Positions 32,955-41,854 are shown, counted from the stretch's first letter. The stretch: 64,000 nucleotides of DNA from CADEFX01 sp963806735 (GCA_963806735.1 CAWEBE010000079.1:1-64000); one strand, 5' to 3'. Notes: generated by a model not told the origin, from the sequence alone. Program-made: numbers and translations.

Positions 32955-34951
32955 ATCGAGATCACCAGCAGCAGTGCGACAAGGGCGGCGAACACGAGGC
33001 TCAGGTATTTGCGGATGGTGAGGAACTGCAGATGGTTGAGCTTTTCGGCCGCCTGTTGCACGGCGAGGCCGATCGGCGCGTACAGCGTTTCCCATACGCG
33101 GTCGCGCCAACTCACATCCAAGCGAGCTGGGCGCGCGTCGCCAGGTGCCGGCATGTCGACACGTTCGTGTGCATCGAACACCACGCCGAATACGCGCCTG
33201 ATCGGCTGGGCGAAGCTGTCGGCCGTATACTGGGTTACCGGGCTGGGGTCGGGAAATCCACAGTCCCATGCCGGCCCGCGCCGCAGGGCGCGCGAGGCGA
33301 AGCGATGAATGATCTCGATGGCGAGCAGTGTGGAGGCGAGGATAAAGACAAACACCAGCAGGCCATTGTAGGAACTACGGCTCTCAGCTACTGGCACGAT
33401 CGAGAGCCAGGCGTTGTGGCCCTGGATCGGCATCGACTGCCCAATGAGTTGCTCGACAACCGGCGCCATGGCGTCAATCACGACGCCCGGCAGCAGACCT
33501 GTCAGCAGACAGAAAACCAGCATCGCCCACATGGCCGTTCGGGAACAGATGTCGGTTTCCGCAGCGGCACGCGCGGCGGCAGAGCGCGGGCGCCCCAGGA
33601 AGGCGATGGAGAACGCGCGCACGAAACACGCCGCTGCCAGCGCAGCTCCCAGCGCCAGCATCGCGCCCACCGCCGGCACCATCAACTTGAGACTCCATTG
33701 CGGCAGCTCAGGGCTCGTCAGCACAGACTGAAAGACGAGCCACTCCGACACGAACCCGTTGAGGGGCGGCAGAGCCGAGATGGCCAGGCAGCCGCCGAGG
33801 AACAAAAAGGCCGTCTGCGGCATGGGATGGATCAGGCCGCCGAGCTTTTCGATGTCGCGCTCGGCTGTTGCCGTCAGGATGGCGCCGGCGCCGAAGAACA
33901 ACAGGCTCTTGAACAGCGAATGGTTGAAGGCGTGCAGCAGCGCCGCGGTGAACGCAAGCGCGCCGGCGGCGGTCATGCCGTTGGCTTTGAACGCGAGTGC
34001 CAGCCCAAGGCCGAGAAATACCACGCCGATGTTCTCGATGGTGCTGTAGGCAAGCAGTCGCTTGAGGTCACGCTCCAGCATGGCGCTCAGCACACCCAGA
34101 ACGGCAGTCACCGCCCCGATGGCGAGCACCACCACGCTCCACCACCAGGCTGGCGAACCCATCAAATCGAAAACAATGCGCACGAAGGCGTACACTGCCA
34201 CCTTAGTCATGACGCCGCTCATGAGCGCGGAAACATGACTCGGAGCAGCCGGATGGGCGAGCGGCAGCCAAACGTGCAGCGGCACCAGGCCCGCCTTCGA
34301 CCCAGCACCCATAAGGACCAAGACAAGCACGAGTCCCTGCAACCACTCTGGACGTGCGATGCCGGCCATGTCGGCGAACCGGTAGTTGCCCTGCGGGCCC
34401 GCGAGCAGACCGAACGCAAGCAGCAGGGCCAGCGTGCCGAAGCTCGCCATCATGATGTAGATGTAGCCAGCACGCCTGTTGTCCGGCTCGTGATGGTGCG
34501 CCATCACCAGTGCCCAGGACGTCAATGACATGAACTCCCAGGACACCAGGAATACAAAAGCGTCACTCGCAAGGATGACAAGATTCATGCCGGCCAGGAA
34601 CGCCGGATAGAACGGCAGCACGCGGCTAGGTGCGGTCTCATGCCGACCGTAGCCGAGGGCAAAGAGGCTGGCGGCAGCGCTGCCAAGGTTGATCACGACC
34701 AGGAACAGAGCTGCGAGCGCGTCGATGCGAAAATTCGCGCCGATCCACGGCAGCCCGATCGGTAATTGTGCCGTCTGCGGAGCGCTGTCGCTGACGAGCT
34801 GCAGACCCACTGTGATCAGGTTGGCAAGGCTGACCGCAAGGCAGGCGAGGTAGATTGCCGTACTACCGGCGCGATGCCGACAGACTGTCACCGCGACGAC
34901 GGCGATGCTCAGCAGCAGCGCCACGTTCCAAAGTGCAACCGTCAGAGACAC
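32945..34951 (-). CDS. Hydrogenase-4-like membrane subunit B (HyfB, NuoL-like)
   Basis: 668 residues from GTG 34951 (GAGGGGGG upstream). About 16 membrane segments. Antiporter core: FVFLVSWEFMSLTSWALVMA with the TM5 Glu, MGAGSKAGLVPLHVWLPLAH with the TM7 Lys, VMTKVAVYAFVRIVF, LLAYSTIENIGVVFLGLGLA and HAFNHSLFKSLLFFGAGAIL. The C-terminal part is the long extension of HyfB (CGFPDPSPVTQYTADSFAQP). First structural gene of the six-gene complex, 12 bases after an XRE regulator gene in the same direction. Confidence 0.92.
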   Translation of the reverse strand: MSLTVALWNVALLLSIAVVAVTVCRHRAGSTAIYLACLAVSLANLITVGLQLVSDSAPQTAQLPIGLPWIGANFRIDALAALFLVVINLGSAAASLFALGYGRHETAPSRVLPFYPAFLAGMNLVILASDAFVFLVSWEFMSLTSWALVMAHHHEPDNRRAGYIYIMMASFGTLALLLAFGLLAGPQGNYRFADMAGIARPEWLQGLVLVLVLMGAGSKAGLVPLHVWLPLAHPAAPSHVSALMSGVMTKVAVYAFVRIVFDLMGSPAWWWSVVVLAIGAVTAVLGVLSAMLERDLKRLLAYSTIENIGVVFLGLGLALAFKANGMTAAGALAFTAALLHAFNHSLFKSLLFFGAGAILTATAERDIEKLGGLIHPMPQTAFLFLGGCLAISALPPLNGFVSEWLVFQSVLTSPELPQWSLKLMVPAVGAMLALGAALAAACFVRAFSIAFLGRPRSAAARAAAETDICSRTAMWAMLVFCLLTGLLPGVVIDAMAPVVEQLIGQSMPIQGHNAWLSIVPVAESRSSYNGLLVFVFILASTLLAIEIIHRFASRALRRGPAWDCGFPDPSPVTQYTADSFAQPIRRVFGVVFDAHERVDMPAPGDARPARLDVSWRDRVWETLYAPIGLAVQQAAEKLNHLQFLTIRKYLSLVFAALVALLLVISIWT

Positions 34952-34963
34952 GGATGTCCCCCC

Positions 34964-35293
34964 TCAACCCGCCCGCCGACCACCGGACAACGCCGATTTC
35001 ATGTGCCTTCTGTCCGCGCGCTGCCGGACCGGCCTCGCCTTCAACCTGACGCCACGTCCTCCGCCGTGGCTCGTCGCGCCTTCGCCGATGAGCTCCAAGC
35101 CGGCTGAATCCAGGGCCGCGATGAGTTTCATCAGCGAATCGACGTTCCCGCGCACGATGTCCTGGCTCGCCTCCATGCGTTGGATAGTTGGGAGCGAAAG
35201 CCCGGAGAGATCGGCAAGCTCCCGCTGATCCATGCTGAGCAAGGCTCGTGCGGCGCGCATCTGCACGGATGTGATCATTCCGCGAGCACCCAT
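34964..35293 (-). CDS. XRE-family transcriptional regulator leading the hydrogenase-like operon
   Basis: About 109 residues. HTH: QMRAARALLSMDQRELADLS then GLSLPTIQRMEAS, a Cro/C1-type fold, then a short helical part and a basic tail (RGVRLKARPVRQRADRRHMK). ATG 35278 (MITSVQM) is an equally good start. It is 12 bases upstream of hyfB-like, so it probably forms one operon with the complex and may be its own regulator. Similar single-HTH proteins occur at island ends. Confidence 0.85.
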   Translation of the reverse strand: MGARGMITSVQMRAARALLSMDQRELADLSGLSLPTIQRMEASQDIVRGNVDSLMKLIAALDSAGLELIGEGATSHGGGRGVRLKARPVRQRADRRHMKSALSGGRRAG

Positions 35294-35594
35294 GATGTGT
35301 GACCCATCGATCTAGCAGGTCTACACATGGTTCTCAATATTCCAAACCATATTTGATATTCGTGGCAGGTGATGTCTTCTACGCTCGTGGGGCGTTACAA
35401 TTGAGATCGTGCCGCCAGTCAAAGCAGGCACGAACGTAGACTCTCTCAACCGATATCATCGGAAGATGTTTGGCAGATCATCTTCTGGCACTGGCGGAGT
35501 CGATCGTGAGCGTAGGCGAGCAAGGCGTGCGATCTGGCCTTCCAGGCGGTTGTTGATCCTAGCAGTCAAGACCAGCCGCCTTGCCTTCAATAGC

Positions 35595-35849
35595 TCATAT
35601 TCGCTCAGCCGCATGTACCTTGGTCTCGTCTTTGGCATCTCCCACCAAGCATCGATCCCAATCGGAAGCCTTGAACGTGTAGCGGCGAGACTGACCATCA
35701 ATGCGGTATTGAACGCAGTAGGCGCGGCTGCCACCGGCCGTTGCTACCAGCCCAAAACTCTCCGTTCTTGTGTCCCAGAAAATCTCGCGCTCACGGCCGG
35801 TTGATGCTTTTGCCCTGTCGACAAACTCCTGAGTGAGCTTCACGCGCAT
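35595..35849 (-). pseudogene. Tyrosine integrase, N-terminal remnant
   Basis: From ATG 35849 (GAGGGGGAAA upstream) the product reads MRVKLTQEFVDRAKASTGRE then REIFWDTRTESFGLVATAGG and YCVQYRIDGQSRRYTF. This is the arm-DNA-binding domain of phage-type integrases. Homology ends near residue 65 and the frame stops soon after; core and catalytic domains are gone. The minus strand beyond, in another frame, holds MPKTRPRYMRLSEYELLKAR to ~35459, which I do not recognise. The remnant lies 166 bases left of attachment repeat 2. Confidence 0.82.
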
Positions 35850-35966
35850 GCTGTTTCCCCCTCGGCAAGCGGCCCGGCAAGCGATCCCGAAGGATACGAA
35901 ATGCGGTGAAGTGCGGCAATGAGAGATCAAAAATGGCCGCTCGGATTGGCTTTTATCGAGATGTGG

Positions 35967-35999
35967 TGCGGCGAAAGGAGGAAGCTTGCGGCGAAAGGA
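35967..35999 (+). repeat. Pair of 13-bp direct repeats beside attachment repeat 2
   Basis: TGCGGCGAAAGGA occurs at 35967-35979 and 35987-35999, 20 bases apart, about 15 bases before the tRNA-Lys repeat and between it and the integrase remnant. Position and spacing suit arm-type integrase or excisionase sites. Confidence 0.6.
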
Positions 36000-36014
36000 A
36001 ATTCAAGCCACACA

Positions 36015-36061
36015 ACTCTTAATCAGCGGGTCGCAGGTTCGAGTCCTGCTGCGCCCACCAT
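36015..36061 (+). other. Attachment-site repeat 2: 3' half of tRNA-Lys(CUU)
   Basis: Identical over 47 bases to 20685-20731 and again without the 5' half of the tRNA. It is followed by TTGCCC, which also follows the third, degenerate copy at 43983. It separates the hydrogenase-like segment from the next segment. Confidence 0.88.
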
Positions 36062-36364
36062 TGCCCGAACTCCTGCGTCTCAATCAGAAACCACGTCGAT
36101 CCGCGCACGCCGTACAGGGCGAGTTTTACCACTTCGCCCGGTAGCCTCGCGGCTACTGCGTCCAGGAGTAGGAGGATCCGCCACTAGCCGAATACCTCGA
36201 CCGGCTTGAAGGTGGGAAGCGCTACAGGCGCGTGCGGATAGCCTTGTGCTGCTTAGGCAAGCTGCGCCACTTGGCTTCGATCGGCCAAGTGCGATGCGAA
36301 CCGCCTCCACGGCTGCGCTCGTTGGGCTAACGTTGCATTGTTTGCAGTGAGCAGATGGACGATG
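36062..36364. other. No recognisable gene
   Basis: Right flank of attachment repeat 2. Nothing coding that I can support. Confidence 0.4.
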
Positions 36365-36769
36365 CTACGTGGTCGTCTTGGGACGCTCGACCAACTCGAT
36401 GCGGACCTCGTCGGGAACGGCTAGGAAAGCAAACCGAGCTCCGTTGGGTGCCTGAAGCGGCCCTTCCTGGAGCCGTGCGCCAAGCTCCTGAAGGCGGGCG
36501 ATGTCGGCGTCAATGTTCTCGGTGTCGATAGCAAAATGCTCAAGACCGAAGTGCGCGGACGCATCGCCCGGACCTAACGTCTCGTTGGTGCGAGCGTTGG
36601 AGATGCTCACCGTCATGCCGCCGTCCTCAGTAAGGCAGCGCACAAAGCGGTCGCCGAATACGCGCGTCTCGTCGCTGACGATCTTGAAGGCGAACGCCCG
36701 AACCCACCATTCGGCCGTCTTGTGCGGGTCAGGCGCCTTGATATGGATGTGATTGATCCGGAACGGCAT
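36365..36769 (-). CDS. VOC (glyoxalase/dioxygenase superfamily) protein
   Basis: 134 residues with the paired beta-alpha-beta-beta-beta units of the VOC fold. The metal-ligand positions appear as INHIHIKAPDPHKTAEWW (His) and FGLEHFAIDTENIDADI (His), with Glu near the end in RIELVERP. One VOC domain pair of ~130 residues is the normal size. The substrate cannot be told. First gene of the second island segment, in line with the SDR upstream of it. Confidence 0.85.
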   Translation of the reverse strand: MPFRINHIHIKAPDPHKTAEWWVRAFAFKIVSDETRVFGDRFVRCLTEDGGMTVSISNARTNETLGPGDASAHFGLEHFAIDTENIDADIARLQELGARLQEGPLQAPNGARFAFLAVPDEVRIELVERPKTTT

Positions 36770-37033
36770 GAGACCTCACTCGCGTCACCTCGCGACCTAC
36801 CGCGAGCGTACCGTGACTCTAGCACCTCATCAATAACGCAGCCGGGCCGGCTAAGACACGGCAGCTGACCCGATCCTGCCTCTCGGAGGAGGCGCAAAAG
36901 CGGATCGCGTCTTGCGCGAAGAGCGGGCTCTCTCGAGCGGCAATGAGCATGAAGCGCCGCCTCGCGACGGCGGGCGTAATCGCGAGCTGCAGCCGCCGGA
37001 CCGGGCGTTCAAGTAGCGCAACGCAGGACCGGA

Positions 37034-37798
37034 TCACTCAGGCCCGCCGTTCGCGGTCCAGCCGCCGTCCACGGGGATCACTGCGCCATTGATCCAAGCT
37101 GCGCCCGGCGATCCCAGGAACGCCGCCATGGCTGCGATGTCTGCAGGTTGCCCCAACCGCGGCAGCGGCGTACGCGCTTTGAGGGCTTCGAGCGAGAGCG
37201 CGCCACGGTGAGCCAAGGCCAGAAGCATGTCGGTCTCCACATATCCCGGAGAAATTGCGTTGACGCGAATTCCAAGCGGTCCCCACTCCACGGCCAGCGT
37301 GCGCACCAGGTTCGCGACCGCCGCCTTGGTCGCGGTGTAGGCCGCTCGATTTGCCCCAGCCGTCAGCCCATAGATCGAGCTGGTCACGAGAATGAGCCCC
37401 GATTTTTGCGATACCATCCTGCGCCCGGCAGCCTGCGCGGTAAGAAATACGCCAGTCAGATTGAGATCCAGCGTCCGCCGCCATTCCTCCTCGGTGAGGT
37501 CAAGCGCTGGCTTGTTCATTGCCATGCCGGCATTGGCATGCGCTACGTCAACGCCGCCCCAGCGCCGATCCATCTCTGCGAAACATTTCTCATTATCCGC
37601 CGCGCTGGCAGCTGAGCCTTGCATGCAAATCCAGTCGCTTGGCGCATCGTTTACCGCAGCGCTATCCAAGATGCAGATGCGGGCGCCATGGGCCGCGTAG
37701 GCCTCCGCCACCGCCCGACCGATTCCGTTGGCGCCGCCGGTGATCATGATGCGCGTGCCCGCAGGCGGGCTCAAGTTCAGCGGCGGGATGGATGCCAT
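37034..37798 (-). CDS. Short-chain dehydrogenase/reductase
   Basis: 254 residues, classical SDR. Cofactor motif TGGANGIG (~20-27), NAG at ~90, catalytic Ser in LVTSSIYG, YTATK with Tyr-x3-Lys, and the end WINGAVIPVDGGW. An acidic Asp after the second strand (CILDSA) suggests preference for NAD over NADP. Substrate unknown; the VOC gene lies ~260 bases downstream. Confidence 0.9.
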   Translation of the reverse strand: MASIPPLNLSPPAGTRIMITGGANGIGRAVAEAYAAHGARICILDSAAVNDAPSDWICMQGSAASAADNEKCFAEMDRRWGGVDVAHANAGMAMNKPALDLTEEEWRRTLDLNLTGVFLTAQAAGRRMVSQKSGLILVTSSIYGLTAGANRAAYTATKAAVANLVRTLAVEWGPLGIRVNAISPGYVETDMLLALAHRGALSLEALKARTPLPRLGQPADIAAMAAFLGSPGAAWINGAVIPVDGGWTANGGPE

Positions 37799-38215
37799 TG
37801 TGCTGTCCGCTCGTGCGTGCTTGGGGACGACGAAAGCAGGTGTGTCAGACGCAACAGGACAAGTCCAGCCGCGCTATTTGGCCGGCGCGCCCTCTTCAGC
37901 AGAGCGTGCGTCCACGGGATCCTTTTTCGACAGTATCGACCTATAGCGGCGGTCATGCGGTGGCGGTCCTGCCGGCGTCAGATGCTGATTTGACCTTTGA
38001 CGGAAGCAGCATCTAATCGATGCCTACTCTCGGACTGCGTCTAAGATGGAAACTTGGCCTAAGGCTCCGGCGGCGTTGTGTCAAAAGGGCCGTCATCACT
38101 GCAGCGAAGAGTGGATGACCTGCGGCCTGACCCAGACTAGCATGTCCACGGCATCGCCTCGGGAGCCAACCCGAGAGCAAGGTGGCTGATGGGAAACGCA
38201 CAGGGAGAAGTCCGA
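37799..38215. other. Intergenic region between divergent genes
   Basis: Separates the SDR gene (minus) from the binding-protein gene (plus), so it must hold both promoters. I see no clear operator, apart from AGGGAGAAG, the ribosome-binding site of the gene at 38216. Confidence 0.4.
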
Positions 38216-39910
38216 ATGAGTGCTGAGCACGATAAGAAACGGCTTATCGCGCGCCGTAATTTCCTCAAATCTAGCGCGGCGTTGGGCGTGGCCGCGGCCT
38301 ACGGCCTTGCACCAACCCGAGGCCTCGCTCAAGGCGTGCCGCTGCAATTTGACGGTTCGAAGTTCATGCTGAAGCCCGCCGAGGCCAATGCCAAGCGCGG
38401 GGGCGTGCTCCGGATTTGCGTGCTCTCTCGGCAACCCCACTTTGACTTGCACCAGTCGGGCACCTTCGCCAACATCTCGACGCAAGCATGCATGTTCGAC
38501 AACCTGATCCGCCGCGATCCGCGCGACAGCGGCAAGTCGATCATTCCTGACCTCGCGCACAGCTGGGAAATCAAGCCCGACGGCACCAGCTATACGTTCT
38601 TCCTGCGCCAGGGCGTGCAGTTCCACGATGGAGCCGAGCTCACCGCCGAGGACGTCAAGGCAACCTTCGACCGCATCGCCAAGCCGCCGTCCGGGATTGC
38701 TATCCCACGGTCTAGCCTGTTCAGGGCGGTCGAGGAGATCCGCGCCCGCGACAAGTACACGGTGGAGTTCAGGCTCGCCGAAGCGCGGCCCATCAACTTC
38801 ATCATGTCGGCCATCGCCTCAGGCTGGAACGTCGTCGTGCGCAAGAAGGTGCTCGAGGACAACAACTATAATCTGCGTCGCGTCAATACGCTTTCTGGCA
38901 CTGGGCCGTTCGTCTCGCTGAAGCGCGTCGAGAACGAGCTGTGGACCTTCGAGCGCAACAAGAACTACTGGAACAAGGACTTGCCGCTGGTCGATGGCCT
39001 CGAGGTCTATCACGCGCTGCCGTTCTCACCCGAGATGGCCTCGGCGCTGCTCTCCAACCGCGTCGACTATGTGCAAGTCACCGATCCCGCCACCATGAGG
39101 CGCGTGGCACAGACACCCGGGATGAGTGGCGCTCAGTACTACCAAAGCGTCATCCACGCCGTTTGGCCCAACAACAAGAAGAAGCCGTTCGACGACCCGC
39201 GGGTGCGCCGGGCCATGCACCTGGTGCTCGACCGGCCCGTACTGGTCGAGGCCGCAAAGGACCTGGCCCCGACCATGGTCGGCGGCTTCATCTACCCGTT
39301 CTCGGAGTTCGCAACCCCCAAGGATGAGCTTGCCAAGCGCGTCGGCTATCAGGCCGATCCGGCGGCATCGATCAAGGAGGCGCGCGCGCTGCTTCAGGCG
39401 GCGGGCGTTGGTCGGGGTCTCAAGGGCCTTGATTTTCTCGTCCGGGACCTGCCGAACACGAAACTGTGGTCGCAAGCAGTGCAAGGCATGCTGCGGGAGA
39501 CACTCAATATCGAGACGAACCTGCGCGTCGCGCCAGAGTCGACCTGGTTCGACGACGCCAAGTCGGGCAACTTCGACATCCTGATCGGGGTCATCGTCTC
39601 CTCGCTCCTCGACCCGTCCGACTATTTCCGCGCGTGGTACAGCGCCGATGGCCCGCAAAACCACGCGTTCTGGAGCAATCCGAAGTTCGAGGAGACCCTG
39701 CTCAAGATTGATCGCGAGGTGGATGCCACGAAACGGCTCAACCACATCCGCGAGGCAGAAAACCTCATGGAGGACGATCCGCCCCTGCTGCCAATGGTGT
39801 GGGAGAGGATCAACGACGCCTGGTACAACTACGTGAAGGGTCTTAGGCCTCAGGAATATTTCGGCCTCTACGACGTCAACCGCTACGATGTCGTCTGGCT
39901 CGACAAGTGA
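38216..39910 (+). CDS. ABC transporter substrate-binding protein, peptide/nickel family (SBP_bac_5)
   Basis: About 564 residues. ATG 38216 follows AGGGAGAAG. A Tat signal is seen: ARRNFLKSSAALGVAAAYGL. The family body follows: SWEIKPDGTSYTFFLRQGVQ with FHDGAELTAEDVKATFDRI, GTGPFVSLKRVENELWTFER-N, FDDPRVRRAMHLVLDRP and YNYVKGLRPQEYFGLYDV. Such proteins bind oligopeptides, nickel or other solutes in the periplasm for an ABC importer. No permease or ATPase gene is in this segment, so it is an orphan or works with a distant transporter. Confidence 0.92.
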   Translation: MSAEHDKKRLIARRNFLKSSAALGVAAAYGLAPTRGLAQGVPLQFDGSKFMLKPAEANAKRGGVLRICVLSRQPHFDLHQSGTFANISTQACMFDNLIRRDPRDSGKSIIPDLAHSWEIKPDGTSYTFFLRQGVQFHDGAELTAEDVKATFDRIAKPPSGIAIPRSSLFRAVEEIRARDKYTVEFRLAEARPINFIMSAIASGWNVVVRKKVLEDNNYNLRRVNTLSGTGPFVSLKRVENELWTFERNKNYWNKDLPLVDGLEVYHALPFSPEMASALLSNRVDYVQVTDPATMRRVAQTPGMSGAQYYQSVIHAVWPNNKKKPFDDPRVRRAMHLVLDRPVLVEAAKDLAPTMVGGFIYPFSEFATPKDELAKRVGYQADPAASIKEARALLQAAGVGRGLKGLDFLVRDLPNTKLWSQAVQGMLRETLNIETNLRVAPESTWFDDAKSGNFDILIGVIVSSLLDPSDYFRAWYSADGPQNHAFWSNPKFEETLLKIDREVDATKRLNHIREAENLMEDDPPLLPMVWERINDAWYNYVKGLRPQEYFGLYDVNRYDVVWLDK

Positions 39911-39967
39911 AGTCCAGCCTCGATCATCGCCCCCTGGTGACGTGAATAACTCTGGATCGGAACAGCC

Positions 39968-41002
39968 ATGAACGTGCTGATGCCGACGACACTTGTCGGA
40001 AGTCTGCCGCAACCGGAATGGCTGGTGAAGAAGGACGTCATGCTCGCCAGCGCGCCGCCGCGCGTCCGATTGAAGAAGATCTGGCGTGTCGAGGAGCCCT
40101 ATCTCGAGGAAGCTCAGGACGACGCGACGGCGCAGGCGGTGCGCATGCAGGAGGCCGCCGGCATCGACATCATCACCGACGGCGAAATTCGGCGCGAGAG
40201 CTACTTCAACCGCTTCGCCAACGCACTCGGCGGCATCAACATCGACGATCCGGCCGAGGTCGAGGGTCGTCACGGCACCCGCCAGATCGTCCCGCGCGTG
40301 ATCGGAGAGGTCCGCCGCACACATCCAGTGCAGGTGCGCGACGTCGAAGTCCTGCGGGCGCTCACCAGCAAACCGATCAAGATCACGGTGCCTGGCCCGT
40401 TCACCATGATGCGGCTGGCCAAGGACGAGTTCTATGGCGACAAGCGCGCACTACTGATGGCCTACGCGAAGGTCGTGAACGAGGAGGTCCATGATTACAA
40501 GAAGGCAGGCGCCGACATCATCCAGCTGGATGAGCCGTTCATGGAGTTTTTCGTCAGCGAAGCCAATGAATTCGCTGTCGATGGCATCAACCGATCGCTC
40601 GAAGGCATCACGGGAACCACCGTCATCCACTTGTGCTTCGGTTATGGGCACTACGTCAAAGTGGACAAGCCCAGTACGTATAGCTTCCTGGCGCCCTTGA
40701 ATGCTTGTGCCGCGCACCAGATCTCGATCGAGGCGGCACAGCCGAACCTCGATCCGACGACACTCGAAGTGCTGCCCAACAAGGTCGTGATGTATGGCGT
40801 GCTCGATCTCCGGGATCACAGGGTGGAGACGCCCGAGATCGTGGCCCAACGGATATGGGGTGCACTCGGGCACATCACACCCGAACGGCTCGTTATAGCG
40901 CCCGACTGTGGCATGAAGTACCTGCCGCGCGACGTGGCGTTCGCAAAGCTCAAGGCGATGGTGGCGGGCCGCAATATCGTGCGCGCCGAACTCAAAGCCT
41001 GA
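39968..41002 (+). CDS. MetE C-terminal-like (cobalamin-independent methionine synthase family) protein
   Basis: 344 residues, the size of stand-alone MetE C-terminal-domain proteins. MPTTLVGSLPQPEWLVKKD at the start matches the family opening (T-x-VGSxPRP). The zinc-site residues are present: His and Cys in IHLCFGYGHY (H221, C223), Glu in LDEPFMEF region and Cys in APDCGMKYL (C314). It may transfer a methyl or similar group with Zn activation of a thiol; the real substrate need not be homocysteine. It lies 58 bases after the substrate-binding protein and may form an operon with it. Confidence 0.87.
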   Translation: MNVLMPTTLVGSLPQPEWLVKKDVMLASAPPRVRLKKIWRVEEPYLEEAQDDATAQAVRMQEAAGIDIITDGEIRRESYFNRFANALGGINIDDPAEVEGRHGTRQIVPRVIGEVRRTHPVQVRDVEVLRALTSKPIKITVPGPFTMMRLAKDEFYGDKRALLMAYAKVVNEEVHDYKKAGADIIQLDEPFMEFFVSEANEFAVDGINRSLEGITGTTVIHLCFGYGHYVKVDKPSTYSFLAPLNACAAHQISIEAAQPNLDPTTLEVLPNKVVMYGVLDLRDHRVETPEIVAQRIWGALGHITPERLVIAPDCGMKYLPRDVAFAKLKAMVAGRNIVRAELKA

Positions 41003-41322
41003 CGCTGTGAACTGGTCACCGTGCACAACACAACGGGGTGAGCAGCGATACACACCCCGTCGCCGATTTCGCCCAGGCTAAATGTCGACTACCTGCCCTA
41101 GCGCGCTCGATGCGTGCTCAGGCTCTGGTTGTGGTCCGACGTGGACCTCCTTGCAAACTCGTTTGGCGTGAGCCCGTCGAGGCTCGGAAGAAACCGCGCC
41201 GGAAGTACGCGTTGCACAAAGTTGTCGAAGCGACCGCGGCCCACCTTATTGGGGCAGAAACGGTTTCCGAAATGTCTCTCTGGACGGACGTTCAAAGTTT
41301 GATCTGACAAAAGCATTGAACT
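41003..41322. other. No recognisable gene; one hairpin
   Basis: ACGGGGTG (41033-41040) pairs with CACCCCGT (41053-41060) around 12 bases, 30 bases after the MetE-like stop. It may end that operon, though no T-run follows. No coding frame in the rest is convincing. Confidence 0.45.
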
Positions 41323-41637
41323 CTATTTCGGCTTCGTCGTAGGTTTATCTTGAGATGTGTACCCGTGCTCACGCCGGTATTTGACACGTTCGTCCGTGAC
41401 GCGCTGGCACGTCCGTCTCCATTCCTGTTTGGTCATATGCGTCTTTGCATCCCAGTGCTCCATGCATTCTTTAAATCTGGCTTGCACGTCATCCGCCGCG
41501 GCGCCCGACCGGCGGGTCTCTTGTCCGCCACCCGGCGCGCTCAATTCCTGCTTTCCTGGCGGTGCACTTGATTGAGCAAGAACTGCATTTTCGACACCGA
41601 ACGACAAAGCCAGCGCGGCACAGATCAACAGACGCAT
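41323..41637 (-). CDS. Small secreted protein of the C-x18-C family, copy 4
   Basis: 104 residues from ATG 41637 (GGGAA upstream). Signal peptide MRLLICAALALSFGVENAVL to AQS. A Gly/Pro-rich spacer precedes the motif CMEHWDAKTHMTKQEWRRTC, then QRVTDERVKYRREHGY, closest in its tail to copy 3 (RVNDERVKFR). The element TAGGTAGTTGCACCG lies ~65-80 bases upstream. It is in a different island segment from the other three copies. Confidence 0.75.
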   Translation of the reverse strand: MRLLICAALALSFGVENAVLAQSSAPPGKQELSAPGGGQETRRSGAAADDVQARFKECMEHWDAKTHMTKQEWRRTCQRVTDERVKYRREHGYTSQDKPTTKPK

Positions 41638-41703
41638 GTTGAGTTCCCGAGTTGATGCAGCTTTTGAGCTTTTCACTTTCGGCACCGAACGTGCGCAAGC
41701 CAT

Positions 41704-41718
41704 CGGTGCAACTACCTA
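41704..41718 (-). promoter_or_regulatory. Shared upstream element of the C-x18-C genes, diverged copy
   Basis: Minus strand TAGGTAGTTGCACCG. The first nine bases match the element at 23232 and 25271 exactly. Confidence 0.45.
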
Positions 41719-41854
41719 ATAGGCGGCACTGCCAATACCTATGGAAGGTTCTTAATGCTGCTTCCGGGAAACACGCTTGTGCTTGCCCAAGGAGCAGATT
41801 GCGTCGCGGATAAGGACCCGAGATATCCCGCAATTTATAGGATGCTGGGTATAT

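Noticed and set aside
33032..34528. A 498-codon open frame on the + strand inside the hydrogenase-like operon
   Set aside because: It is the antisense of the HyfB-like gene; its translation is rich in Arg/His/Gln with no recognisable domain, as expected from a GC-rich shadow frame.
27829..34951. A functional group-4 NiFe hydrogenase or formate hydrogenlyase
   Set aside because: Both cysteine pairs that bind nickel are missing from the large subunit, and no maturation or formate dehydrogenase genes are present in the window.
35456..35734. A 60- to 90-residue minus-strand protein (…RLSEYELLKARRLVLTAR…) next to the integrase remnant
   Set aside because: It looks partly gene-like but overlaps the integrase remnant in another frame, and no family is recognised; it is mentioned in the remnant entry only.
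41038..41307. A small + strand protein (89 residues) after the MetE-like gene
   Set aside because: No ribosome-binding site, no recognisable sequence and no support from context.
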